A stretch of 64,000 bases of DNA from Elusimicrobiota bacterium (GCA_016928195.1 JAFGLF010000018.1:94731-158730), one strand, 5' to 3'. Shown: positions 32,550-41,911, counted from the first letter of the stretch. Notes: a model not told the origin generated them from the letters alone. Numbers and translations are program-made.

Positions 32550-34727
32550 TTAGATCAATGGGGGCATTGTAAGTGCAGGGTGATTCACCTTCTGCAAATA
32601 CTCCAAAAGTTTTTCAGTATCAACTGCGACTGTCTCATCAGCAATCTTATCTGGTAAATCCGGAACACCTTCTTCTTCAGCCGCTTTTTTAAGTCTATCA
32701 GCTATTGCATCCTTAAGTTCCTTAGGCATCCAGACAACCCTTTTCAATCCACCGTCTGCTTTAATGAATTTCTTTGAGGTTATATAAAGACGGCCGAAAC
32801 CCATAAATCCGGGTGTCTGATTCCCCCCTCCGACAGATCCGGCAAGCGTAGAAAAAGACATTCCAAGCGGGGTCATTCCGGAATATTCCCGGTTGACAAT
32901 AATAAAACCGTTTGCTTCCGGAACAATAGCACCTATACATTCAAAACATCCGCAGGATGTTTCAGGAAATGTCATAATCGAATACCCATGAAAGCGTTCC
33001 AGGTGGCCGTTTGATTTCAGTTTTACCCAGTCGTTTATGCCCTGCCATTCCCCTCTTTCTGCATCCGTAACGGTTCCTTTTTTAACCGGCTGGTTTGGAC
33101 CTGTAGGATTTATTTCAAAAGATGCCTTACAGTCAAGCCAGTTATAAGCTCCGCACAGACCGAGCCGTTCCGGTTTTACAATACACAAATGATTAGGAGC
33201 AAATGATTGGCATAGAGTACATGAATAAAATGTGTCGACCGATTCGTCGGTCATTGCACCGATCCTGTCGTCGCGGAATTTATATGCCTCGCGTGCGGAG
33301 GAAATCAGCTTATCAACATCCTCCTGTTTTGTATAAATCTTTACCTGAACTTTGTCAATTATCGTACCGAAAACTTCATGTATTCTGGCGTGAATTATAG
33401 TTCCCAGATGTTTTATTTTAAAACCTTTTGCTTTTGCTTCTTTCGATATCCGAAGCCATATTAAATCACGCTGACCGGTATGCATAATACCCTGCGCTTC
33501 GTTAATAAATGTATGTACCTGCCTTTCAACAATCGATTCAAATTCCTTCTGCATTTTTCTTCCGGCAACATCAACATAAATACCCATAGGAAGCGCAGAA
33601 CCCTCGCTTACGTCATCTATCTCTGGACCTATAACCTCAATTTTTCCGTCTTCTATTTCATCGGCATTCTTTGTTGTAACATATTCAAATGCGGTCGAAT
33701 ATTTACTGCCAAACTGTATCTGCATCTGTTCCTTTCTTACCCTCTCGCCCTCAAATGCTGCCGAATACGAAACGGGGATTGGCACTTCGGAGATTTTTAC
33801 TTTTACTCCTCTTACCTCAATACATCTGGGAACGATTTTTTCATGGTCCAGTTCTTTAACCAGGTGTTCATATGTACAAATTCCGCTCGGGAGAATCTCA
33901 GGAATATCAGTATCTGCAATAACAGGGAAACCCATATTGATTGCACCTGCACCTGTTGCGTATTTGATATCATCCAGAGGCCCCAGGGTCAATCCAAAAG
34001 CAAACACTCTATTCTGACAGTATTTTAAACATTTTAATGCTTCACCTTTTCTGTGGCCACCGAAAGTAAGAGCACCCCTGATTGCCCAATTAAGCGGATA
34101 AATTCCCGTAATTGTATCCCTGCCATATGGAACAATGTAGGTATCCCATCCCATTTCCACATTCTCTTCTTTCAGCTGGTCTATAATGGACTTCCCGTTA
34201 GACGACGAACCTACAAATGTAAGTATCTGTCTTTTCTGAAGTTCTCTTACGATATTAACCGCTGTTTTGTTGTCGGGAGCAGCACCGAGAATTGCGGCAA
34301 AACCCGGCATTCTTCCATCCACAAGCTGTATTCCAAGCTGGCGTAAAATAGTATCCGAAAAAAATCCGTTACAATCAGGCTGAGGTTCCTGCCCGTAAAG
34401 ATATTTCAATCCGACAATAATTTCTTCTCCAAGAAGTGCTGCGATACCGGAATCAAGAGCATCGCCTAAATAAGGGAACCACAGGTTTTTTGTCGGCGGA
34501 TTATGTAAAAGTGATTTTGCTTCCTGTAAAACCGGTTTTATTTCACCGAGCGTTTTTACTTCAGCTCCTAACAATGCATAAGCCATCGGGAAGAAATATG
34601 CGGTATCCGGGAATTCTATTTTTTGGGACTCGCTTTTTTCGGAAATCGCTTTGTTTAAAAACTCCTCCGCTTCCTTCACAATTTTTTGAGCGCCATTTAT
34701 CGCGGCAGTAGCAACAATTTTAGACAT
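32550..34727 (-). CDS. acsB: Acetyl-CoA synthase (CODH/ACS beta subunit)
   Basis: AcsB joins a methyl group from AcsCD, CO from CODH and CoA into acetyl-CoA at the Ni-Ni-[4Fe-4S] A-cluster. The A-cluster ligands are visible: the four cysteines in YSCTLCQSFAPNHLC...GLCGAYNW, and the CGC tripeptide of TSCGCFECIG that binds the distal nickel. At 725 aa, with the N-terminal domain that docks CODH present, it is the bacterial long form rather than the short archaeal/Carboxydothermus-like forms lacking it. It lies 22 bp after the FNOR gene in the cooC operon. Confidence 0.97.
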   Translation of the reverse strand: MSKIVATAAINGAQKIVKEAEEFLNKAISEKSESQKIEFPDTAYFFPMAYALLGAEVKTLGEIKPVLQEAKSLLHNPPTKNLWFPYLGDALDSGIAALLGEEIIVGLKYLYGQEPQPDCNGFFSDTILRQLGIQLVDGRMPGFAAILGAAPDNKTAVNIVRELQKRQILTFVGSSSNGKSIIDQLKEENVEMGWDTYIVPYGRDTITGIYPLNWAIRGALTFGGHRKGEALKCLKYCQNRVFAFGLTLGPLDDIKYATGAGAINMGFPVIADTDIPEILPSGICTYEHLVKELDHEKIVPRCIEVRGVKVKISEVPIPVSYSAAFEGERVRKEQMQIQFGSKYSTAFEYVTTKNADEIEDGKIEVIGPEIDDVSEGSALPMGIYVDVAGRKMQKEFESIVERQVHTFINEAQGIMHTGQRDLIWLRISKEAKAKGFKIKHLGTIIHARIHEVFGTIIDKVQVKIYTKQEDVDKLISSAREAYKFRDDRIGAMTDESVDTFYSCTLCQSFAPNHLCIVKPERLGLCGAYNWLDCKASFEINPTGPNQPVKKGTVTDAERGEWQGINDWVKLKSNGHLERFHGYSIMTFPETSCGCFECIGAIVPEANGFIIVNREYSGMTPLGMSFSTLAGSVGGGNQTPGFMGFGRLYITSKKFIKADGGLKRVVWMPKELKDAIADRLKKAAEEEGVPDLPDKIADETVAVDTEKLLEYLQKVNHPALTMPPLI

Positions 34728-34749
34728 CTTTTCCCTCCATGAAAATATA

Positions 34750-36033
34750 TTATTTTATTACAATCTCCTGATATTCCTTTTCAGAAAATTTTTCACTATT
34801 CTTTTTAACCAACGATAAAATTTTCGCAAAGTTAAAACTATTACCCAACAATTCATTCTTTATAGACAAAATATCAACTTTTTTTCTGATAAGCGAACCG
34901 TAAACTCCTGCCTGGTCAACATCTTTCACAAGAACAAACCCCACAATCCGATTGTCCTTAATTACAATTTTCTTATATGTTTCGCTGATAGTGTTTTTCC
35001 TAACGAGTATTTCATAATTATTATCCTTTGGTTTTGTAATACCATAAGAAATAGTCGGTAAATCAAAAAATCCGACGGAATTCATAGCCATAGACCCGTC
35101 ATATATTATGTTCTTTCCGGCCATGTTTAATCCTGCTGTTCTGCCCTGTATAATAGCATCAGGCCAGAGGGCATTTATTGTACTCTCTCCGGTAACCAGA
35201 TCATTCATCTGTGCAACATCACCTGCGGCATAAATATCGGAAACAGTCGTTTTCAAAAACTCATCGACAATAATCCCCCATTCGGTTTTAACACCGGCAT
35301 CCTGTACAAGTTCTATATTCGCCTGAACACCTTTCCCTATAATAACAACTCCGCAATCGATTTTCTTCCCGTTGTCAAGCATAACTCCGGTAACATCTTT
35401 GCCCCCGAGAATCTCTTTTGCAGAAAGTCCCGTAAGAACTTCTATTCCTTCTCTTTCAATCTTTCTCTGTATAAATCCTGCTCCTTCTTCATCGAGCATC
35501 TGTGAAAGCACATGTTTAGACCTTACTACAACCGTTACCTTTACCCCTCTTTTATGCAGTGCATACGCGGCACGAAGACCTATAAGCCCGCCCCCCAGCA
35601 TAACCGCCGTCTTGGTTTTATCAAGCCGTTTTTCTATTTTTTTTGCATCATCAATATTTCTTAATCCGAATACACCTTCTTTTTCAATTCCCGGAATATT
35701 TTCCATTTTAGAACGGGAACCTGTCGCAATCAAAAGTTTATCAAATGATAGGGCACTGCCGTCTGTAAGTTCAACCTTTTTATCCTTCAAAACCTTCCGA
35801 ACCTTTTTTCCAATGATAGCATTAACTTCATATTTTTCAAAAAAATTATCTTCCCTATATTTAAGTTTTTCTTCGGGAATCGACCCTGCAAGATAATAAG
35901 AAAGCATGCATCTTGAATAGATAGGATAATTTTCGTCAGAAACAATGGTAATCTTTCCCTTTTTATCGATAGTCCTTATTGATTCAACTGCAGAAATCCC
36001 CGCTGCACTAGCTCCAATTATCAGATAATTCAT
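34750..36033 (-). CDS. FAD/NAD(P)-dependent oxidoreductase of the CODH-FNOR type
   Basis: The 427 aa flavoprotein belongs to the pyridine-nucleotide disulfide oxidoreductase class (NADH oxidase, rubredoxin reductase). The FAD loop GASAAGISA is at the N-terminus, a second Rossmann motif VMLGGGLIGLRAAYAL at about 145, and IYAAGDVAQ marks the FAD-binding end. I start at ATG 36033 because it has a GAGGG site and avoids overlapping cooF; a longer frame to 36087 runs into it. Genes of this type next to cooS and cooF form the known CODH-FNOR arrangement, which couples CO oxidation or CO2 reduction to NAD(P)H. The electron path itself is inferred. Confidence 0.9.
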   Translation of the reverse strand: MNYLIIGASAAGISAVESIRTIDKKGKITIVSDENYPIYSRCMLSYYLAGSIPEEKLKYREDNFFEKYEVNAIIGKKVRKVLKDKKVELTDGSALSFDKLLIATGSRSKMENIPGIEKEGVFGLRNIDDAKKIEKRLDKTKTAVMLGGGLIGLRAAYALHKRGVKVTVVVRSKHVLSQMLDEEGAGFIQRKIEREGIEVLTGLSAKEILGGKDVTGVMLDNGKKIDCGVVIIGKGVQANIELVQDAGVKTEWGIIVDEFLKTTVSDIYAAGDVAQMNDLVTGESTINALWPDAIIQGRTAGLNMAGKNIIYDGSMAMNSVGFFDLPTISYGITKPKDNNYEILVRKNTISETYKKIVIKDNRIVGFVLVKDVDQAGVYGSLIRKKVDILSIKNELLGNSFNFAKILSLVKKNSEKFSEKEYQEIVIK

Positions 36034-36053
36034 TTTTTTACCCTCGTTAATTT

Positions 36054-36521
36054 TTAATCCTGTATTTTTAATGCTTTTGTCGGACATGCTTCAACACATG
36101 CGAGACCTTCTTTTCTATCTTTACACAAATCACACTTTAATGCTAGCTGTTTTTGTCTGGATATGGCACCAAAAGGGCAAACCATTATACACATCCAGCA
36201 TCCTACACACTTTTCCTCATCATGCTGGGTTGAACCATCCTCTGCTTTATACATAGAACCGGACATACATGCCGAAACACAAGGTGCATCTTCACAGTGA
36301 TGACAGGCATCGGAAATAATCAACTGCTCAACCGCCTGAACTCTTCTCCTATGTATCGGGAGAGGAGTTTCATTTATAGCGAGAAGAAGTGTTTTGCCTT
36401 TTGAGTGTTCAACCGCACAGGCAATTTCACAACTCCTGCATCCTAAACACTTTGAAACATCACAATAAACTCTTTTTTTATCAGTTTTTGTTTTAGCTTT
36501 AACAGGCATTTTATTCTCCAT
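36054..36521 (-). CDS. cooF: CooF-type 4Fe-4S ferredoxin subunit
   Basis: The 155 aa protein carries four [4Fe-4S] motifs: CDVSKCLGCRSCEIAC, CHHCEDAPCVSAC, CVGCWMCIMVCP and CDLCKDRKEGLACVEACP. This matches CooF, which passes electrons between CODH and a partner enzyme. It overlaps the 3' end of cooS by 11 bp, so the two are translationally coupled, and it is followed by the FNOR flavoprotein. The cytoplasmic location follows from the lack of a signal peptide. Confidence 0.93.
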   Translation of the reverse strand: MENKMPVKAKTKTDKKRVYCDVSKCLGCRSCEIACAVEHSKGKTLLLAINETPLPIHRRRVQAVEQLIISDACHHCEDAPCVSACMSGSMYKAEDGSTQHDEEKCVGCWMCIMVCPFGAISRQKQLALKCDLCKDRKEGLACVEACPTKALKIQD

Positions 36522-38421
36522 ACATCACAGGTTTAAGTTTTAACGCTTCCCGTTTTTTATCCAAATGTTTTATTATCAAATCAGCTGCTTTTACCGGATC
36601 AGGCTCAAAATCAAAATTTGCACCAACAAGTTTTTCTAAATCTTTTGTTAAAAGCTGTGTAATTTTCTTTCCGCCTAAAACCGGAAAAGGAAATCCTAAA
36701 ACAGTATAAACTCCGGAAGCAGCAACATAAAATCCGATACTGACCGCCTTTTCAGACATCCATTCAGGTGCAGCGCCCGCAACAGGCAAATCCGAAATAT
36801 CCTCTCCTAAACCGCCTTCCAAAACAACATTGGCAAGTGTAGTCAGAATTCTGCTACAATCAACACAGGACCCTAAATGAAGGACGGGCGGTATTCCTAC
36901 CGCTTCGCATATTTCCTGTAATCCCCTGCCTGCATATTTCTTTGCAGCCTCCGGAACCAAAAGACCTGCTTTTGCATCAGCAATCGCAGAACACCCTGTT
37001 ACAACAACAAGCACATCCTTTTTTATAAGTTCCTTTGCAAGAGTCACATGCGCCCAGTCATGTTTAACTTTAGGGTTATTACATCCGACAATACCTGCAG
37101 CACCGCGCAAACGTCCCGAAATAATAGCATCATTAAGAGGTCTGTATGTCGAACGATACTTACCGCCAAGCATTTTATAAACATACTCGGCTGTAAAACC
37201 AGCAATCAACTCCATTTTATCCTTTGGAATCTTCACAAGTTCTTTCTTTCTGTTTTTGTAGTTTTCAACTGCCATTCTTACAATCTTTTTTGCAATAGGC
37301 AACGCATCTTCCTCGGAAAATTCAACATGTTCCGCAAATGGAAATTTTGCTTTTGGGGATGTTGAAACAAACTTGGTATGGAAACACTGACATAGATTAC
37401 CAAGTGCAGGCATAATACACTGAACATCAACCAACATTAAATCAACCGCACCTGTTATTACTGCAAGTTCCTGTTGCAGAAAATTCCCTGCAACTGAAAT
37501 ACCATGACGCATTAAAATTTCGTTTGCCGTACAACAGATTCCCGCAAGATTTATTCCTTTAGCACCATAACTTTTAGCAAGTTCTAAAAGTTCTTTATCC
37601 TGGGAGGCGGCAACAATTACATCGGAAAGTGTCGGTTCGTGACCGTGCACAATAACATTTACCTCATCTTCCTTTAATACACCCAGATTTGTGATAGAGC
37701 GAATTGGTTCGGGCATACCGAATATTACATCGGATAAATCGGTCGCAATCATACTTCCGCCCCAACCGTCGCCCAGCGAAGCACGGATCCCCTGCTGAAT
37801 AAGGTTCTCGTGGTCATTGTCAACACCTATATGTGTCCTGTGCATAATCTCAACTATTTCTCTGTCTATACCTCTCGGCATAAATCTGCCTTTCCGCCAT
37901 AATTCCTGCCTTTTCTTTGGTGCACGATGTGTAAACTGAAGTTCACCATGCTGCTGGCCGAATTCCGCAAAACATTTCTCGGCAACATCATGTGCTATTT
38001 CCTCTATTTTCCTGTTCTCGGTCTTTACATTGAGTTCCTTTGCAAGAGTAAAAAGTTTTTCCTTACCTTTTACCGTATATCCTTTAGTCTTACCCTCGGA
38101 AGTCGCAAGCAATGTATGAGCAATATCCCTGCCGTGGTCAGAATGCGCTGCAGCACCCGCCGCAAGCATTCTAATAAGATTTCTGGCTGCAATAACGTCC
38201 GCAGTAGCACCGCATATCCCTTCCTTTGCACCTTCACCGAAAGGGTCAATCCTGCACGGCCCCATTACGCAGTTTTTGCAGCATATTCCGAGCTGTCCGA
38301 AACCGCATTCCGGCTCCATTACCTCATGTCTGTCAAATGCCGTACAAAAACCTTTCTCTGTTGAGATGTTCAGGATTTCTTTTGATGCACAATCAATACT
38401 CTTTTCTTCACAATTATTCAT
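36511..38421 (-). CDS. cooS: Ni-CO dehydrogenase catalytic subunit
   Basis: CooS/AcsA interconverts CO and CO2 at the Ni-Fe-S C-cluster. The 636 aa protein has the D/B-cluster cysteines near the N-terminus (CGFGQLGICCKNCVMGPC) and all C-cluster ligands: the His of VHGHEPTLSD and the cysteines of GICCTAN, VDVQCIMP, VGCNNPK, VTGCSAI and HLGSCVD. It is therefore predicted active. It is the only CODH in the window and heads the same operon as acsB, so it probably serves both as the CO source of acetyl-CoA synthase and, through CooF and FNOR, as an NAD(P)-linked CODH. It begins 1 bp after cooC. Confidence 0.97.
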   Translation of the reverse strand: MNNCEEKSIDCASKEILNISTEKGFCTAFDRHEVMEPECGFGQLGICCKNCVMGPCRIDPFGEGAKEGICGATADVIAARNLIRMLAAGAAAHSDHGRDIAHTLLATSEGKTKGYTVKGKEKLFTLAKELNVKTENRKIEEIAHDVAEKCFAEFGQQHGELQFTHRAPKKRQELWRKGRFMPRGIDREIVEIMHRTHIGVDNDHENLIQQGIRASLGDGWGGSMIATDLSDVIFGMPEPIRSITNLGVLKEDEVNVIVHGHEPTLSDVIVAASQDKELLELAKSYGAKGINLAGICCTANEILMRHGISVAGNFLQQELAVITGAVDLMLVDVQCIMPALGNLCQCFHTKFVSTSPKAKFPFAEHVEFSEEDALPIAKKIVRMAVENYKNRKKELVKIPKDKMELIAGFTAEYVYKMLGGKYRSTYRPLNDAIISGRLRGAAGIVGCNNPKVKHDWAHVTLAKELIKKDVLVVVTGCSAIADAKAGLLVPEAAKKYAGRGLQEICEAVGIPPVLHLGSCVDCSRILTTLANVVLEGGLGEDISDLPVAGAAPEWMSEKAVSIGFYVAASGVYTVLGFPFPVLGGKKITQLLTKDLEKLVGANFDFEPDPVKAADLIIKHLDKKREALKLKPVMYGE

Positions 38422-38422
38422 T

Positions 38423-39178
38423 TTACTCCTCCAGTCTTGGTATCATTTGTTTCATTTCGTCTATTATAAATTCTGTTTTGTCCGAAATTACACCCCTGTT
38501 TTCTTCAAATACTTTATTATATGCTATAAAGCGAATAACTCTTGTTCCGCTTAAATTTTGTTTAATGAATTCCTTATCACTCTCACTGCGGACTTTATTT
38601 GCAACTACAGAAACTTTTTTTATACCCATAGAACCTGCAAGCAAAATAATCCTTTTAGCTGTTTCTATACCTGCCATACTGGGTTCGGTAACAATCAACA
38701 ACACATCAACGGCTTTTACCGTACCCCGGGTCAGATGCTCGATACCGGCCTCCATATCCATAAGAAAAATTTCGTTCTGCTTAAGTAATAGATGGCCGAC
38801 CAGGGATCTGGCAAAAGCGTTTTCAGGACAAAAACAACCGCTGCCGGCAGGCTTTAATTTTCCCATAACCATAAGGTGAATACCCTTATGTTCAACTGAA
38901 AACTTTGAAGGAATATCATCAACCTGCGGGTTCATCTTAAAAAAAACAGCAGGACCATTGCCCTTCGCATGGGTACGCTCTTTTATGATTTCTTTGAGTT
39001 CTGCTATAGGCTGGAGTTTTTCCGGGTAGGGATATCCTAAAATTGTTGCAAGATTAGCATCCGGATCACAGTCAAGCACCCAAACATTTTTTTTACTATT
39101 ACTCAGAGCAACCGCCAAGGCAGCAGTAATTGTTGATTTACCGACACCGCCTTTACCTGTTACTGCAATTTTATGCAC
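38423..39178 (-). CDS. cooC: CODH nickel-insertion ATPase
   Basis: CooC/AcsF is a MinD-type ATPase that loads nickel into CODH or ACS. The deviant Walker A GKGGVGKST near the N-terminus and DCDPDANLA mark the family, and the protein is about 251 aa, the usual size. The family's later CxC metal motif is seen only loosely (GCFCPENAFA). I choose GTG 39178, 5 nt after GGAGG; an alternative TTG at 39181 lies too close. A consensus promoter (39320-39348) begins here, so cooC is the first gene of the long cooC-to-acsE operon. Confidence 0.93.
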   Translation of the reverse strand: MHKIAVTGKGGVGKSTITAALAVALSNSKKNVWVLDCDPDANLATILGYPYPEKLQPIAELKEIIKERTHAKGNGPAVFFKMNPQVDDIPSKFSVEHKGIHLMVMGKLKPAGSGCFCPENAFARSLVGHLLLKQNEIFLMDMEAGIEHLTRGTVKAVDVLLIVTEPSMAGIETAKRIILLAGSMGIKKVSVVANKVRSESDKEFIKQNLSGTRVIRFIAYNKVFEENRGVISDKTEFIIDEMKQMIPRLEE

Positions 39179-39319
39179 CAATTCCTCCGAAATCAGTTTT
39201 TATAAAGTTGCTTACCCCTCCATTTCTAACAAGTTAAAGAAATTGGCAGGATATAAAAATACAGATCAAATTTAAAATTGGTAGTAAACTGATTGTAACT
39301 GGAAAGTTATAACCTAATA

Positions 39320-39348
39320 ATTATATAAAATCCTGGTAAATAATGCAA
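39320..39348 (-). promoter_or_regulatory. Promoter of the cooC-cooS-acs operon
   Basis: On the minus strand the -35 is TTGCAT (39343-39348) and the -10 is TATAAT (39320-39325), with a 17-nt spacer. It sits in the 217-bp gap between folD and cooC and leaves a leader of about 130 nt with no obvious riboswitch. The rest of the gap shows no gene. Confidence 0.7.
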
Positions 39349-39398
39349 GTACCCTGCAGTAACCGTTATATATTTATGTAAGATACTCAGGAATGGAA

Positions 39399-40349
39399 TT
39401 ACAGAATTGAATACTCACCGCCTGCAATGCCCAGATGAGCCTTATATAAATTAAGAATATTTTTTAAAAGCAAAACAGTGGTAACCGCACCGACACCGCC
39501 GGGAACAGGAGTAATATAACCCGCAACATTGGATGCCTCGTCAAAAGCAACATCACCGACAGTTTTCATCTTAGGTTTACCGGTTTTTTCATTGATTACA
39601 GGATTACCTTTTTCGTCTTTCATAGGGATCCTGTTTATACCGACATCTATAACTATTGCACCTTGTTTAATCATATTTCCTTTTATAAAACCTGCTTTAC
39701 CTACTGCAACTATTAGTATATCCGCTCTTTTTGTACTGGATGTTAAATCCTTTGTCGCGATATGACACACAGTAGGAGTTGCCGATTCCATAAGAGAAGA
39801 AAGCAGCATAAGTGTTACAGGTTTACCTACTATTTCGCTGTGACCTACCATGACTGCTTCTTTGCCTTTTATTTTTTCACCGGTTGATTTTATGCATTCA
39901 ATAACCGAAAGTGCCGTACAAGGTGCAACGGAAAGTTTAGTATCGGCATATAAAAGTTTCCCCAGGTTCCCTGATGTAATACCTTCAACATCCTTATCAG
40001 GCGGGATTGACATCTGGATCTTTCTTGAGTTAATCTGTGGCGGAAGCGGCATCTGCAGAATAATCCCGGTAACATTTTCATCCTTACCTATCTTTTGTAT
40101 TTCGGCAATAAGATTATCTTCCGAAACTTTTTCGTCCAGCTGGACAAGATTATAGATAATCCCTACCTCTTCACATGAGGCTTTCTGGTTCTTTATATAC
40201 ACACGGCTCGCCGGATTATCGCCTGCCTGAATAGCCACAAGAACAGGTTTTTTATCCTTATATTTTTCAATTAATCCTGCCAGCTCGTTTTTAACCTCTG
40301 CCTTTATCCCTTCCGCAATCTTGTTGCCGTCAATAATCTTTGCTGCCAT
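39399..40349 (-). CDS. folD: Methylene-THF dehydrogenase / methenyl-THF cyclohydrolase
   Basis: FolD carries one-carbon units between the methenyl and methylene levels with NAD(P)H. The 316 aa protein has the YIKNQK motif with the catalytic lysine and tyrosine, the ILQMPLPPQI substrate loop, and the Rossmann region. Two common motifs are changed: PCTP is PCTA (PCTALSVIE) and the dinucleotide-contact GRS is GHS (GHSEIVGKP). The second could alter NADP versus NAD preference; that is an inference. It is the last gene of the metV-metF-fchA-folD run and precedes the promoter of the acs operon. Confidence 0.95.
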   Translation of the reverse strand: MAAKIIDGNKIAEGIKAEVKNELAGLIEKYKDKKPVLVAIQAGDNPASRVYIKNQKASCEEVGIIYNLVQLDEKVSEDNLIAEIQKIGKDENVTGIILQMPLPPQINSRKIQMSIPPDKDVEGITSGNLGKLLYADTKLSVAPCTALSVIECIKSTGEKIKGKEAVMVGHSEIVGKPVTLMLLSSLMESATPTVCHIATKDLTSSTKRADILIVAVGKAGFIKGNMIKQGAIVIDVGINRIPMKDEKGNPVINEKTGKPKMKTVGDVAFDEASNVAGYITPVPGGVGAVTTVLLLKNILNLYKAHLGIAGGEYSIL

Positions 40350-40364
40350 TCCTTCATTCCTCCT

Positions 40365-40982
40365 TTATTCATTTTTCCCGATTATTCCGTCAATATCGGA
40401 AAAAGCTGTCTTTATTATCTTCTCGTATTTATTTTTTGTCTTTTCATTAAACCCAGCATCTTTGATATATTTTAGATTTACATCTATATTAACCTTTGCA
40501 GATTCAATTCCGGAACGCAGGAGTGATACTCCGCAGATAACATCGCTTAGAAGGTTTTTATTGCCGATGTCCGAGAGCCGTTCTGCAATAGGCAGTGCCT
40601 CAACGGACGCTTCGAGAATCCTGCAGGGAACCGACATAGCATTCTTTAACGCTTCCTGTATTTTTTCATCTCTTTGTTTAATTTCGCTTTCGGTGTTTCT
40701 GGGTAACTTATAAGCTCCGGAAAGAATTGTATATGCAGCTACGTCTTCATCTACGAGAGACGAGAGATGAGAGACGAGAGACGAAAGTTGTGTTAGGATT
40801 TTTTTTATTTCATCCTGAAACTGCTCATAACCTTTCTTATCAACTGTGAAGTTTGCTACCATTAAAAGGAGTGCTGTTCCGGTAGAGGATGTCAATGCGG
40901 ACGCACTTCCCCCTCCGGGAGCCGGTAATTTGGCAGAAAGATCATCCAAATATTTTTTAATTGAAGAATTAAGATAGTTCAT
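40365..40982 (-). CDS. fchA: Methenyl-THF cyclohydrolase of the FchA family
   Basis: This formiminotetrahydrofolate cyclodeaminase-fold protein hydrolyses methenyl-THF to 10-formyl-THF. The signature LPAPGGGSASALTSSTGTA is near the N-terminus. I start at ATG 40982 (MNYLNSSIKKYLDD), which leaves 31 bp after metF and gives a normal family N-terminus; a longer frame overlaps metF. The protein is about 205 aa. A tandem array of 7-bp units at 40753-40787 lies in the gene and encodes a LSSLVSHLSSLV stretch. FolD would also do this reaction, so the pair is partly redundant. Confidence 0.92.
   Translation of the reverse strand: MNYLNSSIKKYLDDLSAKLPAPGGGSASALTSSTGTALLLMVANFTVDKKGYEQFQDEIKKILTQLSSLVSHLSSLVDEDVAAYTILSGAYKLPRNTESEIKQRDEKIQEALKNAMSVPCRILEASVEALPIAERLSDIGNKNLLSDVICGVSLLRSGIESAKVNIDVNLKYIKDAGFNEKTKNKYEKIIKTAFSDIDGIIGKNE
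40753..40787. repeat. Heptanucleotide tandem array inside fchA
   Basis: Five tandem 7-bp units of ACGAGAG type (the third ATGAGAG, the last ACGAAAG) run through the fchA frame, as does a five-unit 7-bp array in ychF. The gene stays open. Confidence 0.85.
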
Positions 40983-41013
40983 AACTAATGACAGGACTGG
41001 CTGTTTTGTTATG

Positions 41014-41889
41014 TTACAATCCTGCGAGGTCAAGAATTTGAGGGACTTTGGCATCCCAGCCGAGCGGCATAAGATGCACACCCTGACAGTAAGGCTTGAG
41101 CTCTTTTATAAGACGTGCTGCTATTTCTATTCCCGTCTGACCTGATTTTGTTTTTTCTTTATCTTTTTTCAATTCTTCTATAAGATTATCCGGAACATGA
41201 ACACCTGCTACATTTTCATTCATATACCTTGCCATACCCACGGATTTCAAAATAACTATACCCACCATAACCGGTGCGCCAAGCTGTTCGGCCTTTTCCA
41301 TAAATTTTACAAACTTATCAACCTCGTAAACCGCCTGGGTCTGGAAAAACTGGGCACCCGCTTTAATCTTTTTTTCCATTTTTATAAGCTGGGGTTCAAC
41401 AGGGTCCGAACAAGGAGAAACAACGGCACCCTTGCAAAAACCAGGAGGGTCGCCGTCAAGTTTATTACCTGCAATGTCAACACCTTCTTCAAGTTTCTTC
41501 ACCGTATGTATTAATGAAACAGCGTCAAGGTCAAAAACGGGTTTTGCCTGCGGATGGTCACCAAGTTTTGTATGGTCTCCGGTAAGAAGCAACAGGTTTT
41601 CTATACCGAATGCTGCAGCACTTAAGATATCTGATTGAAGTGCAATCCTGTTTCTGTCACGGCATACCACCTGATAAACCGGTTCAATTCCCCTGTCCTT
41701 TAAAAAATGGCATGTAGCGAGCGAACCAAACCTCATTACAGATGACTGATTGTCGGTAACATTTATAGCATCGGCTCTGCCTTTGAGCAGTCCGGCTTCA
41801 TGCAGGGTCTTGTCAATCTGCCAACCTTTCGGAGGACCTACTTCCGAAGTAATAACGAATTTCTTTGAAAATAGTTCTGTAAGTTTCAT
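41014..41889 (-). CDS. metF: Methylene-tetrahydrofolate reductase, MetF subunit
   Basis: MetF reduces methylene-THF to methyl-THF with an FAD-bound TIM barrel. The 291 aa protein has the N-terminal EVGPPKG motif, LLLTGDHTKLGDHPQAKPVFDLD (an FAD-contacting stretch) and the FFQTQAVYEVDKF region. Adjacent metV makes this the acetogen-type MetF/MetV enzyme. Electron donor is uncertain: no electron-bifurcating RnfC2-like subunit is adjacent, but a hydrogenase lies directly upstream. Confidence 0.94.
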   Translation of the reverse strand: MKLTELFSKKFVITSEVGPPKGWQIDKTLHEAGLLKGRADAINVTDNQSSVMRFGSLATCHFLKDRGIEPVYQVVCRDRNRIALQSDILSAAAFGIENLLLLTGDHTKLGDHPQAKPVFDLDAVSLIHTVKKLEEGVDIAGNKLDGDPPGFCKGAVVSPCSDPVEPQLIKMEKKIKAGAQFFQTQAVYEVDKFVKFMEKAEQLGAPVMVGIVILKSVGMARYMNENVAGVHVPDNLIEELKKDKEKTKSGQTGIEIAARLIKELKPYCQGVHLMPLGWDAKVPQILDLAGL

Positions 41890-41911
41890 AAAACAACCTT
41901 CCTTTTCTTTT

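Noticed and set aside
36511-38421. Hybrid cluster protein instead of CODH
   Set aside because: All C-cluster ligands and the N-terminal B/D-cluster cysteines of CODH are present, and cooC and cooF flank the gene.
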